From Larix kaempferi (Eukaryota; Streptophyta; Pinopsida; Pinales; Pinaceae): a stretch of DNA of 64,000 nucleotides. Position 1 is the stretch's first letter. Each line of letters opens with the position of its first letter. The translations under genes and the position numbers were made by a program. Location of the stretch: the NCBI GenBank assembly GCA_027924585.1, contig BSBM01000870.1, positions 4,463,001 through 4,527,000 of the forward strand, in the 5' to 3' direction. The notes under the pieces are model-generated. The model had not been told where the DNA came from. It saw nothing but the letters and a program-made list of their open reading frames with translations, and made no database searches. This document shows, one piece after another, positions 43,456-57,059 of the stretch.

Positions 43456-44580
43456 TTAAATAGTCATAGAACCTGACCGACAGCTGATACAGGCATCAGC
43501 TGTGGCCAACCACGGTCTTCCCAGGATCAGTGGGTGTCCCCCCAACTGAGATTTTGGCTGTAATACCAAAAAATCCGCAGGGTATTCCCACGAGTAAACT
43601 GAAATTATGAGGTCATCTAGGATTCCTTCAGGCTTGATCGTTGGTCTATCAGCAAGTTCCAAAACAATAGGGGTTGGTCGAAGATTAGTGAGTCCCAATT
43701 TCTTCACAGTCTCTATGGTCATAACATTAATAGCTGTGCCCAAATCCACCAAGACATTTGGAATTTGCGTGTTCCCTATGTGCACTGTAACAGTCGGGTT
43801 CCCAGGGTCATCGTACTTTGCCACAGGGGCCTTTCTCATTATTAATTCTGAAAGTTTTCCAAGCATGTGGACGGTGGGAGGATACCTGGGCCTTCTTCTT
43901 GGTTTCTTAACACACAAATCTTTAACTGTCTTAGCATAAATGGGCACATCATGGAGGGCCTGTAACAGTGGAATTTTAACATACAAATTTTTCAACTCTC
44001 CCACGAGATCAAATCGAGGTTGTTCCATTGTTTTCTGCAACTGCAATCGTTTAGGATACGGTGGTTCTCTATTCAACTGTGTAGGCTGTGACACATCGTG
44101 TGTTGTTTCCTGAGTTTCAGCTGCTGCTTTAGTAGGAGTATCAACATCCTCAATAATGGGGACTGCTGAATTAACCATGTTCTCATAATGCTGATTTACT
44201 CCAGTTTCAATCACTGGGGGTGAAACATCCTCAGTGATAATAGGATCCACCACCCTTCCTGATCGTAATTGTATATCATTGCAGGGAATCTGAGTGATGG
44301 AATATGCAGGCATGTTGGCAGTCTCAAATTGATGGATTGCTTTATTGTTTGGGTTCGGGTTAGGTTGTGCAGGTAGCTGTGGTCGAAGTGGTGCATTCAT
44401 AGGTGCGACATTGTTCTGGAAAGGGAGCTGTGGTTGCTGATACTGTTGAGGAGGGTACTGTTGATACCGAGTCTGGTGATGGGGAAAGTTATTTCCTTGG
44501 TAAGAGTTTCTCCAATTGGGATTCCAAGGAGCTTGGTTTGACTGCTGTGGCCATGGTGTCCATGAATTGGGATTTTGCAT
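43456..44580 (-). pseudogene. Protease region of the Athila-like element
   Basis: A Pro/Gln-rich linker (QQYPPQQYQQPQ type) is followed by LNREPPYPKRLQ. Then come HMLGKLSELI and the protease VLVDLGTAINVMTIETVKKLGL near 43720-43765 (Asp-Leu-Gly site), with LILGRPWLATADACI at the C-terminus. The frame is open over 374 codons, the longest intact one in the window, and stops at 43456-43458. A stop separates it from gag, and another from RT. Confidence 0.92.
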
Positions 44581-44730
44581 TGGGTTATGAGATGGATGCC
44601 ACTAGCTGTTGGAATAATGTGAAGGGAATTGTGTATTCATATTATGCATGCTGTTCATTCCATTCACATTATGCAAGAAAAATGCTGGATCTGGATTCAT
44701 ACCTTGGTTTCTAGGCTGCCATGGTTTCTT

Positions 44731-46202
44731 CTATGCCATAAAGTATGCTGGCTCTACATCCAGAATAGATGCCTGTAGGACTGCTTTAACCTTAGGTAAT
44801 GATGGACACTCCTTAGTATTATGCTCGAGTTCACATATCCCACATACCTCTGCTTTATCCAACGGGCACTCCTTCAGTGGATGCTTCTTCCTACATTTAG
44901 GACAGAATACCCCAAGTGTAAGATCTTCTACTACTTGTTTCTGTTTTTCCCTCATGGCATCCAGCTCCAAGGAAATGGAGCTCATCATGTCTGTTTTAAG
45001 GTTCTCCAGTAGGTTGCCTATTTCTGCTCGAGTGGCACCTCCACTAGCTGACTTCTGAGTCCTAGTAAAGACATCCTGGTCTCGGTCTTCTTCTCGTTTG
45101 TTGGTTCTGGAAGATCCCCTGGAGTACCTTCGACATAATTCAACAATATTTTCAAAAGGTTCCTTTGAGATATCCCCTTTCCCCAACAGATTCAACATAT
45201 CGAGGCAATCTTCTCTAATTCCTCTTAGCAGGATAATCTTGAGCACATTCTTGCGAATCTCAGCATGACCAGATCTTTTCAAATTGTACAGCAATCTCTC
45301 CACAAAGTCTTCCAAACTCTCTTCATCCTTCTGAACCATTTTGAACAACTCTTCCTTTCTATCTCTAGTTCTGCAATATTCTTGATATTTAGAAAGGAAG
45401 GTGTTCTTCATTTGGTCCCAAGTAGTAATGGTCTCATGAACCAGCGCAAAGCATTTCCTTTCAAGGTGGCTGGGAATAGCTTCAGCTTCTGAGCACTAGA
45501 GGTGTAATCATAGTTGTGACAGAGGATATCAAACTCAAAAAGAAACTCATCAGGATCCTCAGAGGACTTACCATGAAAATTTGGGAGAACTGATGGTGAG
45601 ATATTCTTCATAGGAGCTGCTCCAGGTGTCTGAAGGATAGGGAATTCTAATGTAGCCACAGTATTACTAGGCTGATTATTTTCTCCTTCTTCCTCCCGAT
45701 GATCCTCATGTTCATTCTCACCCCCTTGTTCTCTACCAGCCATGGTTCTGGTCCAAAATTCAACAGTCTCCTTTATACGTTCTTCCTTTGCTTTAGCTTC
45801 TTCTTCTTTTCTCCTCTCTTCTCTTTGCCTTCTTTCTTCCTCTGCTACTCTTCGAGTCTCCAACCACACCTCTTTAGTAACTCTGGTTTCGTCAATATGA
45901 TAAATCTCCTCTCTATGTGGTGCACCTACAACACTTCCCTTATCTTCAGGAGGTTTACTTTTTGCAACAGGAGTTGAAGGTCTCGTTGTATTCTCCATTG
46001 TGGACGCTGAATGTTCAAGATTGGGAGGAACATAATTTCCCCTGCCTGTAGAGTTCTGCGATGGTATAGTGGAAGAATCAGCTCTCGCAATTATCTCATC
46101 AATATATGTGTGTCTTCCTTGACCTGCATTACGACCTCGACCTCTTCCACCTGCAATGTTAGTATTCAAAGGGGGTTCCCGATTTGTTTTTCTTGTATTC
46201 AT
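44731..46202 (-). pseudogene. gag of the Athila-like element
   Basis: Starts MNTRKTNREPP near 46202. A Gly/Arg-rich head and a long charged EER/KEE helix lead to the gag core with SVLPNFHGKSSEDPDEFLFEFDILC and KLKLFPATLKGNALRWFM. A frameshift near 45425 leads to 44731-45411, MKNTFLSKYQEYCRTRD, then two compact knuckles CPKCRKKHPLKEC and CGICELEHNTKEC (CX2CX3HX4C, the Athila form). Gag ends at a stop at 44731. Confidence 0.9.
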
Positions 46203-46273
46203 GCATGCTGTAAAAAATTGAACTAAAATAAAATCAAATGAAACCAACTACTAACTTTGTCTATCTATTACCA

Positions 46274-46292
46274 TCCCCGGCAATGACGCCAA
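46274..46292 (-). other. Primer-binding site of the Athila-like element
   Basis: Next to the 5' LTR the minus strand reads TGGCGTCATTGCCGGGGA. It resembles the tRNA-Asp-type site TGGCGCCGTTGCCGGGGA used by Athila/Tat elements, with two transitions. Confidence 0.7.
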
Positions 46293-46294
46293 AA

Positions 46295-47763
46295 TGTTGG
46301 TCACCCTATATGTCAGTTAGTTAAAGCTAACATACAGAATGGTCAATATAAATTTTCAAACCCAGGAAGGTCTTTTATTTCAAAGGCAATAAGCACAGTC
46401 TATGCATAAACAGATCAAGCAGTTGATTTAATGAATGTAAATAATGATCCTACCTATGTGTCTAGCCAACTCATTCCCTAAGAATACTAATCTAATTCAT
46501 ATATCTAAGAATCCAAAATAAAGCAACTTCCCTACATAAATCATCCCAACAAATTAATGATCTAATGATGAAATGAAACTAGATTACTTTTGCAAGAAGT
46601 TAAATCCTATAATTATCAAGCTACAGTGCTCAACCTTTACCAAAATGATCTATCCAGTAGCTACTGTAATTCTACCATTAATTGTCCAATCTCTGAATGT
46701 AATTGAAGATACAACAACAACTAGAATTAAAACACAAGCTTGAACTCTAACTGATAATTAATGGAAATCCTAGAAAGCACAAACAGTTAGAAGATAATTG
46801 GAACTGAGCTTGGCTGTCACAGCTGTTTTAAGACACACATGCAATTAAGTAAATTATCCTACACAGTCGACTGTCACACCACTCTGATACAACTATTCAA
46901 GATGCAATTATAAACTACCAAGAAGGAAAGCTAATCTCTGTTACAACTACAAATAATGTTTGCAATCATTCCACACCACACAACAGAAGTAAAACTAAAC
47001 TACTCTACCTACTGAAACCGACTATCTTTGTGAGAAGGTGGGCCCTGGCCTTCTAATAGAGACGCCGAGAGTCACAGCAAATTAAGACACAGAAATGAAG
47101 AACTCTGCTCTCATATTATTGATGGAAGATCGTGAGTCTCAGTGATCTGTTACAGCTTACACAAGTAATGATTGTCCAACCCCAGGCTACGAAAGCCTTC
47201 TGGAATTTATACAAAGGAAATATAGTTTCAGATCCACTAAAATCGCGCAACAATGAAGATCTATGATCTTCAAGCTGCGGAGTTATAGGTAACTGATACA
47301 GCGTATTAAACAGGGCTGTTAATTCTAAAAGATGTTGTTGCCTTGATAGTTAATGGATCAACAGACTCAGCAACTGGAATGTCACCTGTCTATCGCAGCT
47401 AGGCTCTGCTTCAATGAAATCTGTTACAGTGGGAATCTGATATAGCTTGTGTGGAGGATGCGTTGTTCCTTGGAGTATGAGGAGCTGACGCTTGAAGAGT
47501 CACAACTGGCACTGGTGGGATGATACACTTGCGCTTTAGATTTGAACTAAATAAACTCACAAATGTCAGCATAAACCAAAGGTCAGGATTCGTAACCATA
47601 ACAATCTTAGGCATAATTTGCATGAAACAATAATAGCTTATACCTTGCCAGAATTGCTGATTGATTTGGAAAAAGACATGTATATGGTTTACAAAGGTAA
47701 AGTAAAATTTAGCAAAATGACGAGATAAGTATGGTTAAAAAGGGACAATTCCAGGGCCCAACA
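46295..47763 (-). repeat. 5' LTR of the Athila-like element
   Basis: 1,469 bp, TGTTGG...CCAACA. No gene inside: the short frames shared with the other LTR are not conserved beyond the LTR identity. Confidence 0.95.
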
Positions 47764-50340
47764 CCCTAGATATAAAGAACTAATGAAATCATAAATTGAT
47801 AAAATGCTCGAGGCAGGAATCATTGAACCAATAGAAGAGTCAGAATGGATAAGTCCCATGGTGATTCAAGACAAGAAATCTATAGGTGAAATCAAAATTT
47901 GTGTGGATCTCAGGAAACTGAATGATGCATCTGTACACGACACGTTTCCTACGCCATTTACAGTTGAAGTACTGGATAATGTAGGTGAAAATGAAGCATA
48001 CTCTATCACTGATGGATTTTCAGGCTACCATCAGATTAGAATTGTTGTAGAAGACAAGCATAAGACTACATTTTCTACTGAATGGGGATCATTTCAGTAC
48101 ACTATTATGCCTTTTGGATTGAAGAACGCACCTGCTATCTTTTCAAGAGTAGTTGTAGCTGCATTTAAGGATTATATGCATAAATTCTTAGAATTTTACT
48201 TTGATGACTGGAAAATATTCGGTCTCCTAAAGAACCATCGTATGAAATTAAGGACGATGTTAGCAAAGTGTAGACAGTATCATATTTCCTTGAACTTGAA
48301 GAAGTGTGTCTTTTGTGTGCCTTATGGTATTTTATTGGGACACATAGTGTGTAAACAAGGATTGATGGTTGATCCAGCGAAGATAGTGATCATAGTAAAC
48401 CTCCCAACACCTAATTCAGTTAAGCAGCTACGCACTACATTGGTACACACAGGATATTATAGAAAATTCATTAATGGATATGCACAGATAACCGCGTCTA
48501 TGGAGAAACTATTGAAAAAATAAGTGAAGTACAACTGGATTGAAGATTGTAAAAAATGATTAGACACACTGAAAGAGAAGATGGTTACAACACCTACTCT
48601 AGTATTTCCTGACTGGAACAAGGCATTTCATGTACATGTAGATGCTTAATTTATAGCACTTGGCATTGTACTAGCACAACTGGGTGATGGAGGCAGTGAC
48701 CATTCAATTGCATTTTCAAGTAGAAAGCTATCTTCAACAGAAAATAATTACACCACGACATAAAGGGAAGGCTTAACTATGGTGTACACATTGAATAAAT
48801 TCAGACATTATTTGCTAGGTTCGCATTTTTGCATGTTCACTGACCATTGAACTTTGAAGTACTTGGTCAATAATCCAGTGTTAGGGGGAAGAATATGCAG
48901 ATGGATCTTACTTTTTCAGAAGTACGTTTTTGAGATCATAGTGAAACCAGGAATATTGAACACAGGAATTGACCATCTTTCAAGAATCGAGTCAGGCGAG
49001 GAACCTAGTAATTTGGAGGATAATATGCTATATGCGCAGTTGTTTGTTATTCACATAGCAGGTGACTACTTCATAGACATTGTAGAATTTCTCACTACAG
49101 GTTTAGCACCCGCAGAACTTACTATGCAGCAGAAGAAACAATTAGTTGTAAGGTCAACTGATTTAACCTTGATTGCAGGACAATTATACAAATTGGGACC
49201 AGATGAAGTATTGCGTAGATGCATACTAGAATATGAGAGAACCATAATACTTGCTGAAGCACATTCATGAGTATCTGGAGGACATTATGCAGGGAAAACT
49301 ACCACGCATAAGATTTTGAGAGCAGGACTATGCCGGCCTACTATACATAAAGATTCAAAAGAATATTGTAGGAATTGCGATGTATGCCAGAGAACAGGAA
49401 ATCCATCTTGTAGAGATGAAATGCCCTTGATGCCACAATTGACATTACAAGCCTTTGATAAATGGGCTATTGAATTTGTGGGACCTATTAACCCACTAGG
49501 GAAGAGAACTGGCTCGAGATACATTATTACAGCTACAAATTATCTAACTAGATGGGCAGAAGCAAAACTAGTGAAGGACTATAGTGTAGTTACTGCCATG
49601 CAGTTCATTTTTGAGAACATATTGACAAGGTTTGATGTCCAAATATTCTAATGAGTGATTAGGGAACCCATTTCTTGAATAAAACTATTGAAGCCTTGAC
49701 AAAAAAATTTCAGATCTACCATCAGAAGAGCACACCATATCATCCACAAGATAATGACACTCTAGAAGCCTTTAAGAAAGTGTTGGAAAATGAGTTAACC
49801 AAGGTATGCACTATAAACATGGATGATTGGGATCTCAAAATACCAGCAATATTGTGGGCATATAGGACAAATTGTAAAACGTTGACAGGCCATACACCTT
49901 TCAGGTTAGCATATGGATAGGAAGCTGTCATGCCCATGGAATACATAGTACAAAGTTTGAGAATTGCAACATTTACAGATATGGCTGATGCTGAAACAAT
50001 GGATGAAAGACTAATACAGGTAATTGGACTGGAGGAAGAATGCTTCATTGCAGGCTTTCACCAACAAGTACAGAAAGATAGAGAAAATTAATGGCATGAT
50101 AGACACATCAAGCACAAATTCTTCCAGGTAGGAGACCTTGTCCTCCTTTATGATAGCAAATTTATGAAATTTCCTGGAAAATTCAAGATGCATTGGTTAG
50201 GACCATGCATTGTCAAGCATGTTACTAATGGTGGCGCAGTTCAGTTAGCCACATTACTTGGAAAAAAATTGCAAGGACTGGTTAATGGGAGCAGATTAAA
50301 GCCTTACTGGGATGGCCCTATTCCTACAAGCTTAAGTTAA
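47764..50340 (+). pseudogene. RT, RNase H and integrase of the large element (after guest)
   Basis: RT: MLEAGIIEPIEESEWISPMVI, FSGYHQIRIVVEDKHKTTF, PFGLKNAPAIFSRV, catalytic YFDD near 48198-48209, and LVHTGYYRKFI. RNase H: VDA (with a stop), STENNYTTT and the MKYLVNNPVLGGRICRW block. Integrase: HYAGKTTTHKILRAGLCRPTIHKD, CRNCDVCQRTGNPS, WAIEFVGPINP, a damaged second Asp region (MSD followed by a stop), and [14 protein letters not shown] with its Glu. The C-terminal part reaches LKPYWDGP near 50320. Stops and shifts are frequent. Confidence 0.9.
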
Positions 50341-50903
50341 AACAGCGCAAGAAGTTTTTAAGTGTCAAGTGTAGTTGAAATTGGACACTAAAACAAAGAA
50401 GAGAGACTGCACACAACAATTTTGTTAGAATGCGAAGTTTACAAGATTTGAAGATGTGCTGCGAAGCACACATAGCATGTCAAGTTGTGAAGTTCAGTTA
50501 AAGGAAGAGGGTAGTGTTGCGAAGTCCCATCAATAGAAGGGAAATGCGAAGTGAACCTCGCCACTCACCCAACCGTCAGCGAAGTTAGAGAAACTAGCCG
50601 TTACAGTTTTGGTCAGAAACTAGTCGTTATACAGTACTTTTGGGAAACCAGATTTTTCCGCGTTAAGGCATATTTGTCCATTGAAGACACATTTAATGAA
50701 AGGAAAGGACCAAGATCTAAGAAATATTTGGCCAAATGACATAACATTTAATGTTAACTTAGCCATTTTTGGGCGTGTTGTCATGAAGCTGTGGCTATAA
50801 ATAGTAAAGACCGCATAATTACTGGTTTTACCGTGACTTTTAATTTTTACCGTGAGTAATTTCAGAGTTTTTACTAGTTGAGAACATAACATTCCGATAG
50901 TTT
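50341..50903 (+). other. Spacer between integrase and ORF3
   Basis: Non-coding as far as I can see, with repeated GCGAAGT words. It may hold the leader or acceptor site for ORF3 expression, but no splice site could be assigned. Confidence 0.5.
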
Positions 50904-53690
50904 ATGTTTGAGCTAGAAAGCCTACAGGATCTATTAAGAGAATTCCATCAGTATGGTCTGGAAGGAATTATGAAGACCCCTTTGAAAAAAAAATTGCTAG
51001 AGAAAGGTGGGACTTCTAGACCCTCATCGTGACATGCACCAGAGAAGAAACAAAAAAATAAGCAGAAAGCTACAGAACTAGAGAAGACGAAGAGTGCAGA
51101 AACTCCGAAAGCATTTCCACCATAGCAACCTCGTCAGAGACCGATTATGCTGATACCCGAGTACATTCCTCCAAGAAGAGATGATGCTCCAGTGGTCACA
51201 CTGAAAAAGAATCCACAATACGATATCCCATTGCCACCGATGTCAACTCATGTTCGAGAGAAGGAGAATTTGATAGGAAAGATTCCCGAATGCAAGTTCT
51301 CAGATCATGATTTGTTGCATTCAACTAAGTACCCACAATTTAACCTAGATCAGTATATGTGCAGACACTATGATGACACCACGAAGCAAATGACAATTCA
51401 AGCACAAGACTAGATTGCACCGTTGCAATCCTTAGGATTCTTGAATCTGCTGCGAATTCTGCATTTTGACCGAAGTCCAGAGCTCACCGCAGTGGTGAGG
51501 ACATTGTTGTCATGTTGTCACCATGGTTACTTGTGGTTAGACTGCAAGATTGATATCAACATTGACCTTATCTATAAGATTGAGCACTTGAGCAAACGAG
51601 GCACTAACCCTGCAACAAAGTTCATAGGTAAGAACAAAGATAGAGAAATTGCAAGGAGGATGAAGAGCAAATTCAACTTGGTAAAAGGAACCCGTGGCTA
51701 TCAGGCGAATTGGATTAAGGATGTTTCCATGTGGTTCACGGTTCAGTTTCTCGCATGAAAAGTAATAAGGAAATGCAGACCATCAGAAGTGCCAACCGTT
51801 GTGATCTCCTTAGCTTCTAAGGCTAAGGATGGACTACAATTCAATTGGGTGAGTTACCTTTTGAATGAATTCTTAGATGATGTAGCAGATGTGCAAGAGA
51901 ATGAAAATTAGTTTCATGAGAGATGATCGATAGTTTTGATCGCATTCGTGGGCTGGAAAGAGCCGAAATATCAACAAAATGTACTGGTGTTCACAGGAGA
52001 TTGCTGTGGACCAAGATGTGTGAACATGTGGAGCAATTCAAATCCAAGCAGACAAAGAGTAAATAATGTGTAGTTGTACACATTTTATGAGTAGTTATGC
52101 GAAGTAATCAGGCATACTTCACGCATTCTGAAGGGAATAATGACAACATACATCTGGAATATGAGATTTAAAGCGGGCCTTCACTTTATCTTCATACAGC
52201 CGAGAGAACCAAATAACCCAGAATGGTATGAGGGTCAATATCAGCTAGATGCGTAGAAGATTGACCTCATCATTGAATATTGGCTACCCGAATGGAAGAT
52301 CGATGCACCAGAGAAATTGATCACGACATCTGAAGAAAGCATCAATGAAACAGATAACCCAGAGCAAGATCAAGAACAAGAGAAAAAAACAAGTAAGACT
52401 CTGCTCAAAACACAGTCACATGATGATGACTATGACTGCATCACAGCCAAAGTCCACGATCATATTGAAGAGATGATCGTAATAAAAGATAGTCAGCAAG
52501 ACCAACTCCAAGCAAACATGGTAGAGAGCATCACAAAACTGAAGAGCATGGTCGCAAGAATAGAGCAAGTCAAGAGAGACTTAATAAGAGAATCAAACTT
52601 TGAAGACAGATCAGAAGGTCAAGCCTAAGAAAAAGAAAAGTGCTTGCACTCACAATGCGACCTCGGTTAGTCCGCATAGAGCCAAAAAATGTGATATTTC
52701 CATCTAACGAAATCACTAAAGGTGCGAAGAATCTCGCATATTTGGATATCAATTTGGGAATGTTTCCCAATGAAGGGTTGCATTATCTACATTTGCAAGT
52801 GGTAGAAGGAATCAAGGACATACATATGATTTCATACAACTAGCATCTCAAGTTAGAAGAAAGCTATAAAGAGATGGGGAATGAATGCAAAGCGAAGACC
52901 AATGAGATAACGAATGCTCATGAGAAGCAGAAAAATATGAAGAAGGTCGTAGCAGGAGTCTGTACGAAGATCCCAGATTACACAGAAGAACCGAAAGTTG
53001 AAGCAACGATTGTTAAGATTGGTGTTGCAATAGACAATCTCAAAGCAAAAATGGAAGACGTGGAGATTGGTTAGAAATAAAATATTGCTGACTTAGAATC
53101 AAGGCAACAACTTGGCACTTCGCCAGAAGTGAAAGAAGCAAGGGCTGAAGAACTGAAGATGTCGAAAGAGAACATCTCCGCAGAAGTTGCGAGATGTCAA
53201 GATTTGCTTGAAGAAGTGACTAAGTCATGGGCCATGCTGCAAGAAGACCTAGACTTACAGAAAATTCAGGATGAAGTCCAGACAAAGTAGAAGGACCTCG
53301 GCACAATGAACAAGGCTATGAAGGATTTACCTCCATGGTAAAGAATACATAATTTCACAGAGACGAAGGAAATTCAGAAAGATTTGAAGGCATTAAGATC
53401 AAAGGAATTCGAAACTTCAGTGAAATTGTAGCCTACGCAAGAAGAGGCATTGGCACTCTCTAAAGAGATAGAGGTGAAGCTATAAGGGATTCGAACAATA
53501 GAGAGCACAGTAAAGGACCAAATGCAAGAACCAATATCCGCGATGTTAGTCGACACTGTGAAAGAATTCGAGCAAGAGACTAAGGAGGCTCGACACTGTT
53601 GCGAAGTTGAGTGCAACATACCAAGAGTTTGCAGCAAAGATGAGCACCCCAAGTGCTACAAAGCCAAAGAATCCTAATGTAAGTGGCTCG
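50904..53690 (+). pseudogene. ORF3 of the large Ty3/gypsy element
   Basis: An ATG at 50904 opens a frame that stays in register to at least 52628 (about 575 codons), broken only by stops, and changes frame later. Blocks seen: YPQFNLDQYMCRHY, LLSCCHHGYLWLDCKIDINIDLIYKIEHLSKRGTNP, KSKFNLVKGTRGYQANWIKDVSMWFTVQFLA, and LQFNWVSYLLNEFLDDV. From about 52317 to 53650 the sequence is charged and heptad-like (coiled coil). No signal peptide or membrane segment is visible, so it is not an obvious envelope protein. It resembles plant 'transposon protein' ORFs, function unknown. Confidence 0.7.
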
Positions 53691-53720
53691 GGGACGAGGC
53701 ACAAGTAAGTGTTAGGGGTC

Positions 53721-54162
53721 TGTTGGGCGCATCCCAAGTAACGCAAGTTTTGGAAGAAAAGTACAACTAGGTGAGGCATGACTTTGACCAATTTTGGAGA
53801 TAAGCGATTTCGCAATTCTCGGGCAGAGGGTATGGAGTGAAGTACAATCGACAGGAAAGGAACCTATCTCCTTAGTAAAGACGAAGTACTAAGGAAAACC
53901 ATAGGTGGTTGAAGTAGTTAAAGACCAAGCGGTGACCTGACTGCTATAGGAGGAGAAAGCAAAGAAGCAGAATGTTGTAAAGGACACGCCACTGCAGAAG
54001 TCAGAACTGCTCCTGTTAAAGAAGCATAAGATTAAGAAGAAGCGGCGTTATAAGGGACAACGAAGTTAAAGCTAAGCATGGTCTACAGGAGAACCACAAG
54101 GTTTTTGGTTTAAGGGTACTATGGGGGTTGGCCCATAGTTATTGTACTATGTGACCTTCGGG

Positions 54163-54195
<33 letters not shown>

Positions 54196-54877
54196 GAGTA
54201 TTTTTGTATAAGGAAGGGTTCAAATATATTGGGTTTTTGGTGAGTTATAACTCATAGAGGATTATGAGAGAACGGACTCTATAGTTGAGTGTGTAGAGAT
54301 CTGATTGTAGAGAAGAGTCTGCAGCTGGGTGCCCAGATTGGAACTGTTACCCTTCCAAGTAATATAAGAACAGTTCTTGTGGATGTAGCTCCCGCCTGGG
54401 GGTGAACCATGTAAATCTGTGTGTTATGTATGAGTTTATTGTATGTTTGAGTTCATGTTATGATATGTTATGTGTTTTCTTTCATATGTATATGCGAATG
54501 GAAATCATATGTTAAGTAGTAGGAACACATGTCTATGAATATTGCGAAGTAATATTGAGTATGATGAATGCATAGTTATCCATTAAAGATAACAATGATT
54601 CAACATAGTTCTGTAGGATGTTGGTAATTGCGAAGTGCAAAGTCGTTTATTTATATAGTCATGTTAAGTAAATGTTAAGAAAGGGACATGTTGCGAGGCC
54701 GCATACCACATCTGCGCATCACCACGGTTACAACAACCTGATTCTGTAACCCCCCATACTTCACTTCGGGTGAGACATCAATCTGTTTACAGGTTGATGC
54801 CGAAAGGGCCCGTGAAAGGGGTTTTGTTGTGTCTACAGTAACTTCGCCGAACCCGGGTCATCCCAAGCGGACCAACA
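53721..54877 (+). repeat. 3' LTR of the large Ty3/gypsy element
   Basis: 1,157 bp. Preceded by GTTAGGGGTC, the likely polypurine-tract region. It carries a shorter (CA)n(TA)n tract (about 54163-54195) than the 5' LTR. Confidence 0.93.
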
Positions 54878-54882
54878 TTAAG

Positions 54883-56272
54883 GTAAATAAATATTTATGT
54901 AATAAATTCTCTGTCATGATGGATTTGAGCCCTAGAGGTTTCTATTTCTTATTTGTAAAGGAAATCTTTAGATTTGATATGTTATTCTCCTTAATAAATA
55001 TTGCAGACTTAAACTAATTAAATATTAATGGAACGGCTTACTATTTGCATTCTGTCTAATGGATCTAAGAAACCTTTTTTTTAAAATATGATTTATATGA
55101 GTATATGATGTACAATATGTAAATTATTTTTATTCATAGCTTGCATGACAAACCATCCACTTCCAATTCTGTACCAGAATCCATTGGGTTCCACATAAGT
55201 CTCAAGACTATTGCTTTGAAGCCTTTGGTTTAGCCAAAGGAGTCTACCTAGGCGCGATGCACCTAGAAAATGTGCAACTATCGAATTTGGGTGTCTATCT
55301 AAGGATGTTGTGGGATGTACTTAGACTATATCAGATGCTAACATCTCTCCTTGAAGAATTCGAAGAGGTCTAGAGGTGTTAGGATCCAGTTGGAATCAAG
55401 CAGTCTCCCTATGCTTTATTTGGAAGAAAAACATCTAGTTTGAGAAATTTAGTTTTCGTGAGTCAGGGGTTGAGTTAATATCCCCATATTATAGAATGAG
55501 AATATTAAATTTTGGATCTATATTACATATGTTGATAGTATATTATCCATGCAGGTCAATCCATGGCCTTGATAGTCCACTAATTTGATTTACAATTTTC
55601 TCTAAAAATAGATTTTAGTTTACTAGTTAAATTATGCTTTTTGTTGAAGAATAGAGATAGTTGTAAATTTGATTCTTATTATAAATTTATATTTGATAAG
55701 GCATGATATGTTATAGCAAATGACTATTAGAAATATGAAATAATGATTCACTAATGATCTCTTAAATTCTTAATCTGATTGAAAGAAGAAAACATAGTTG
55801 AAAAGTCCCTTTTCTGCAAGATGTGTTAGTTGTAGCAAATGAATGTTTTATTATGTTAATGAGACATATCTAATATGATATAAAGGATTATATACCATCC
55901 CCATATGTTTTTCTTGTGTTGTATTACAGTACAAGACTTGTACTCCAAGAATTGCTTAAATTTACTGAAATTGGTCATAGTGAGAAAGGTTGCAGAATGC
56001 TTGTTTAGCTGTTGAATCTTAATGAATTTCTGAGTTTAAAGTTGGATGAAAGGTTTCCGATATGATAGATGAAGTTTAGATGTTAATTAGGATTTGATAA
56101 TTACTTTACATGTACATGTTCTGCTAAAAATCTAAGTGTCGCAAGATTGAAATTTCACAAATTGTTACAATTATTTTGATTTTTTTTAAGAATTCCGATG
56201 TGCATTTTATTTACAAAGCCTCAGTTTTCTTAACCTCATAGGGCATTGGGCCTAGTTTAGGACCTTGTGACA
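54883..56272 (+). repeat. Chromovirus 5' LTR, second part
   Basis: Continues the LTR after the guest element and ends GGACCTTGTGACA. The whole LTR would be about 2.7 kb. The next bases, near 56273-56300, read like a decayed primer site (GCGATATCGAAG against TGGTATCAAAG), with C/T and G/A changes. No other gene or repeat is visible in this stretch. Confidence 0.55.
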
Positions 56273-57059
56273 TTACAAGCGATATCGAAGTGACTGGTTC
56301 CAACACTATGGTTGTTGGGTCCTCTACAATTTCAGATTTGTGTGTGTCATAACTGTTGTACCGTAAATATACTTATCTTACACCTCAATGTTGTTAATGA
56401 ATGTGCTGATTAAATATAATCTTGGGATGGCCTATGGACTTGATGTCCAGCCAGTAAGGAGAATATCCTAAAAGGATAATTCTATCTCCCTTCTATTGCC
56501 ATTGTTCAGTTACAAGATTTAGCTTATTGTTTGAAGAAGTATGAATTATATAAGTCTACTAACAAATTGGTAACGAACACATTGCAGTTCCACTAGATGA
56601 ATGAGCAAGAAGTATGGTCAATGAATTGAAATTTTAACCTCAATCAAATTGGTGAAGATTCAATAAGTACAAGTTTAGTAGTAGTAATCAGAGGTCAGAA
56701 AACAATAAGAATTTTGTAGATGGGTATGGAAGAATAACATATACCTTATGACCCTAGAGGAGAAATACAAATTGGCCACAAGAGAAGTAGTGAACCTTTA
56801 AGCTTCAAATACTTAGTAAAGAAATGTAGAGAGGACAATGAAATGATTTTCCACATCCAAGAACAAATTATGAATGATCTGAAATATTTAAGAGCAAACC
56901 AAAGTTCAAATGATATAAGTAATAGGAGAGCATACTCTAGGATGAGACCTTCTTCAAAAAATTATCATACACCCCCTATAGCATAGAAAAGAAGACATTC
57001 ATTAAGCAGTTCAAATAGTAGTCCGGAAAGATTTCCAATAAGGTATAAGCATATAAGTT

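Larger units (their letters stand above)
35726..47763 (-). mobile_element. Athila-like Ty3/gypsy element (12,038 bp), nested and inverted
   Basis: LTRs of 1,467 bp (35726-37192) and 1,469 bp (46295-47763) start TGTTGG and end CCAACA. The target duplication is CCCCA (35721-35725) and CCCTA (47764-47768), one mismatch. On the minus strand the order is LTR, primer site, gag, protease, RT, RNase H, integrase, minisatellite, ORF3, polypurine tract, LTR. Athila-type marks are LNREPPYPKRL before protease, CGICELEHNTKECPSLP in gag, and PLPFIDQVLDTLSGK in RT. LTR divergence is about 3-4% in the first 300 bp. A few frameshifts and stops make it defective. Confidence 0.96.
30299..54877 (+). mobile_element. 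Large Ty3/gypsy element with a third ORF, split by an Athila-like element
   Basis: LTRs lie at 30299-31472 and 53721-54877, starting TGTTGGGC and ending ACCAACA. The flanking bases TCAAG (30294-30298) and TTAAG (54878-54882) form a 5-bp duplication with one mismatch. The order is gag, zinc knuckles, protease, a second gag-like domain, RT, RNase H, integrase, ORF3. The guest element (35726-47763) splits RT. Without it the element is about 12.5 kb. RT type (YFDDWKIFGLLKNH, HTGYYRKFI) points to a non-chromovirus lineage near Tat/Athila. All frames carry many stops. Confidence 0.92.
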
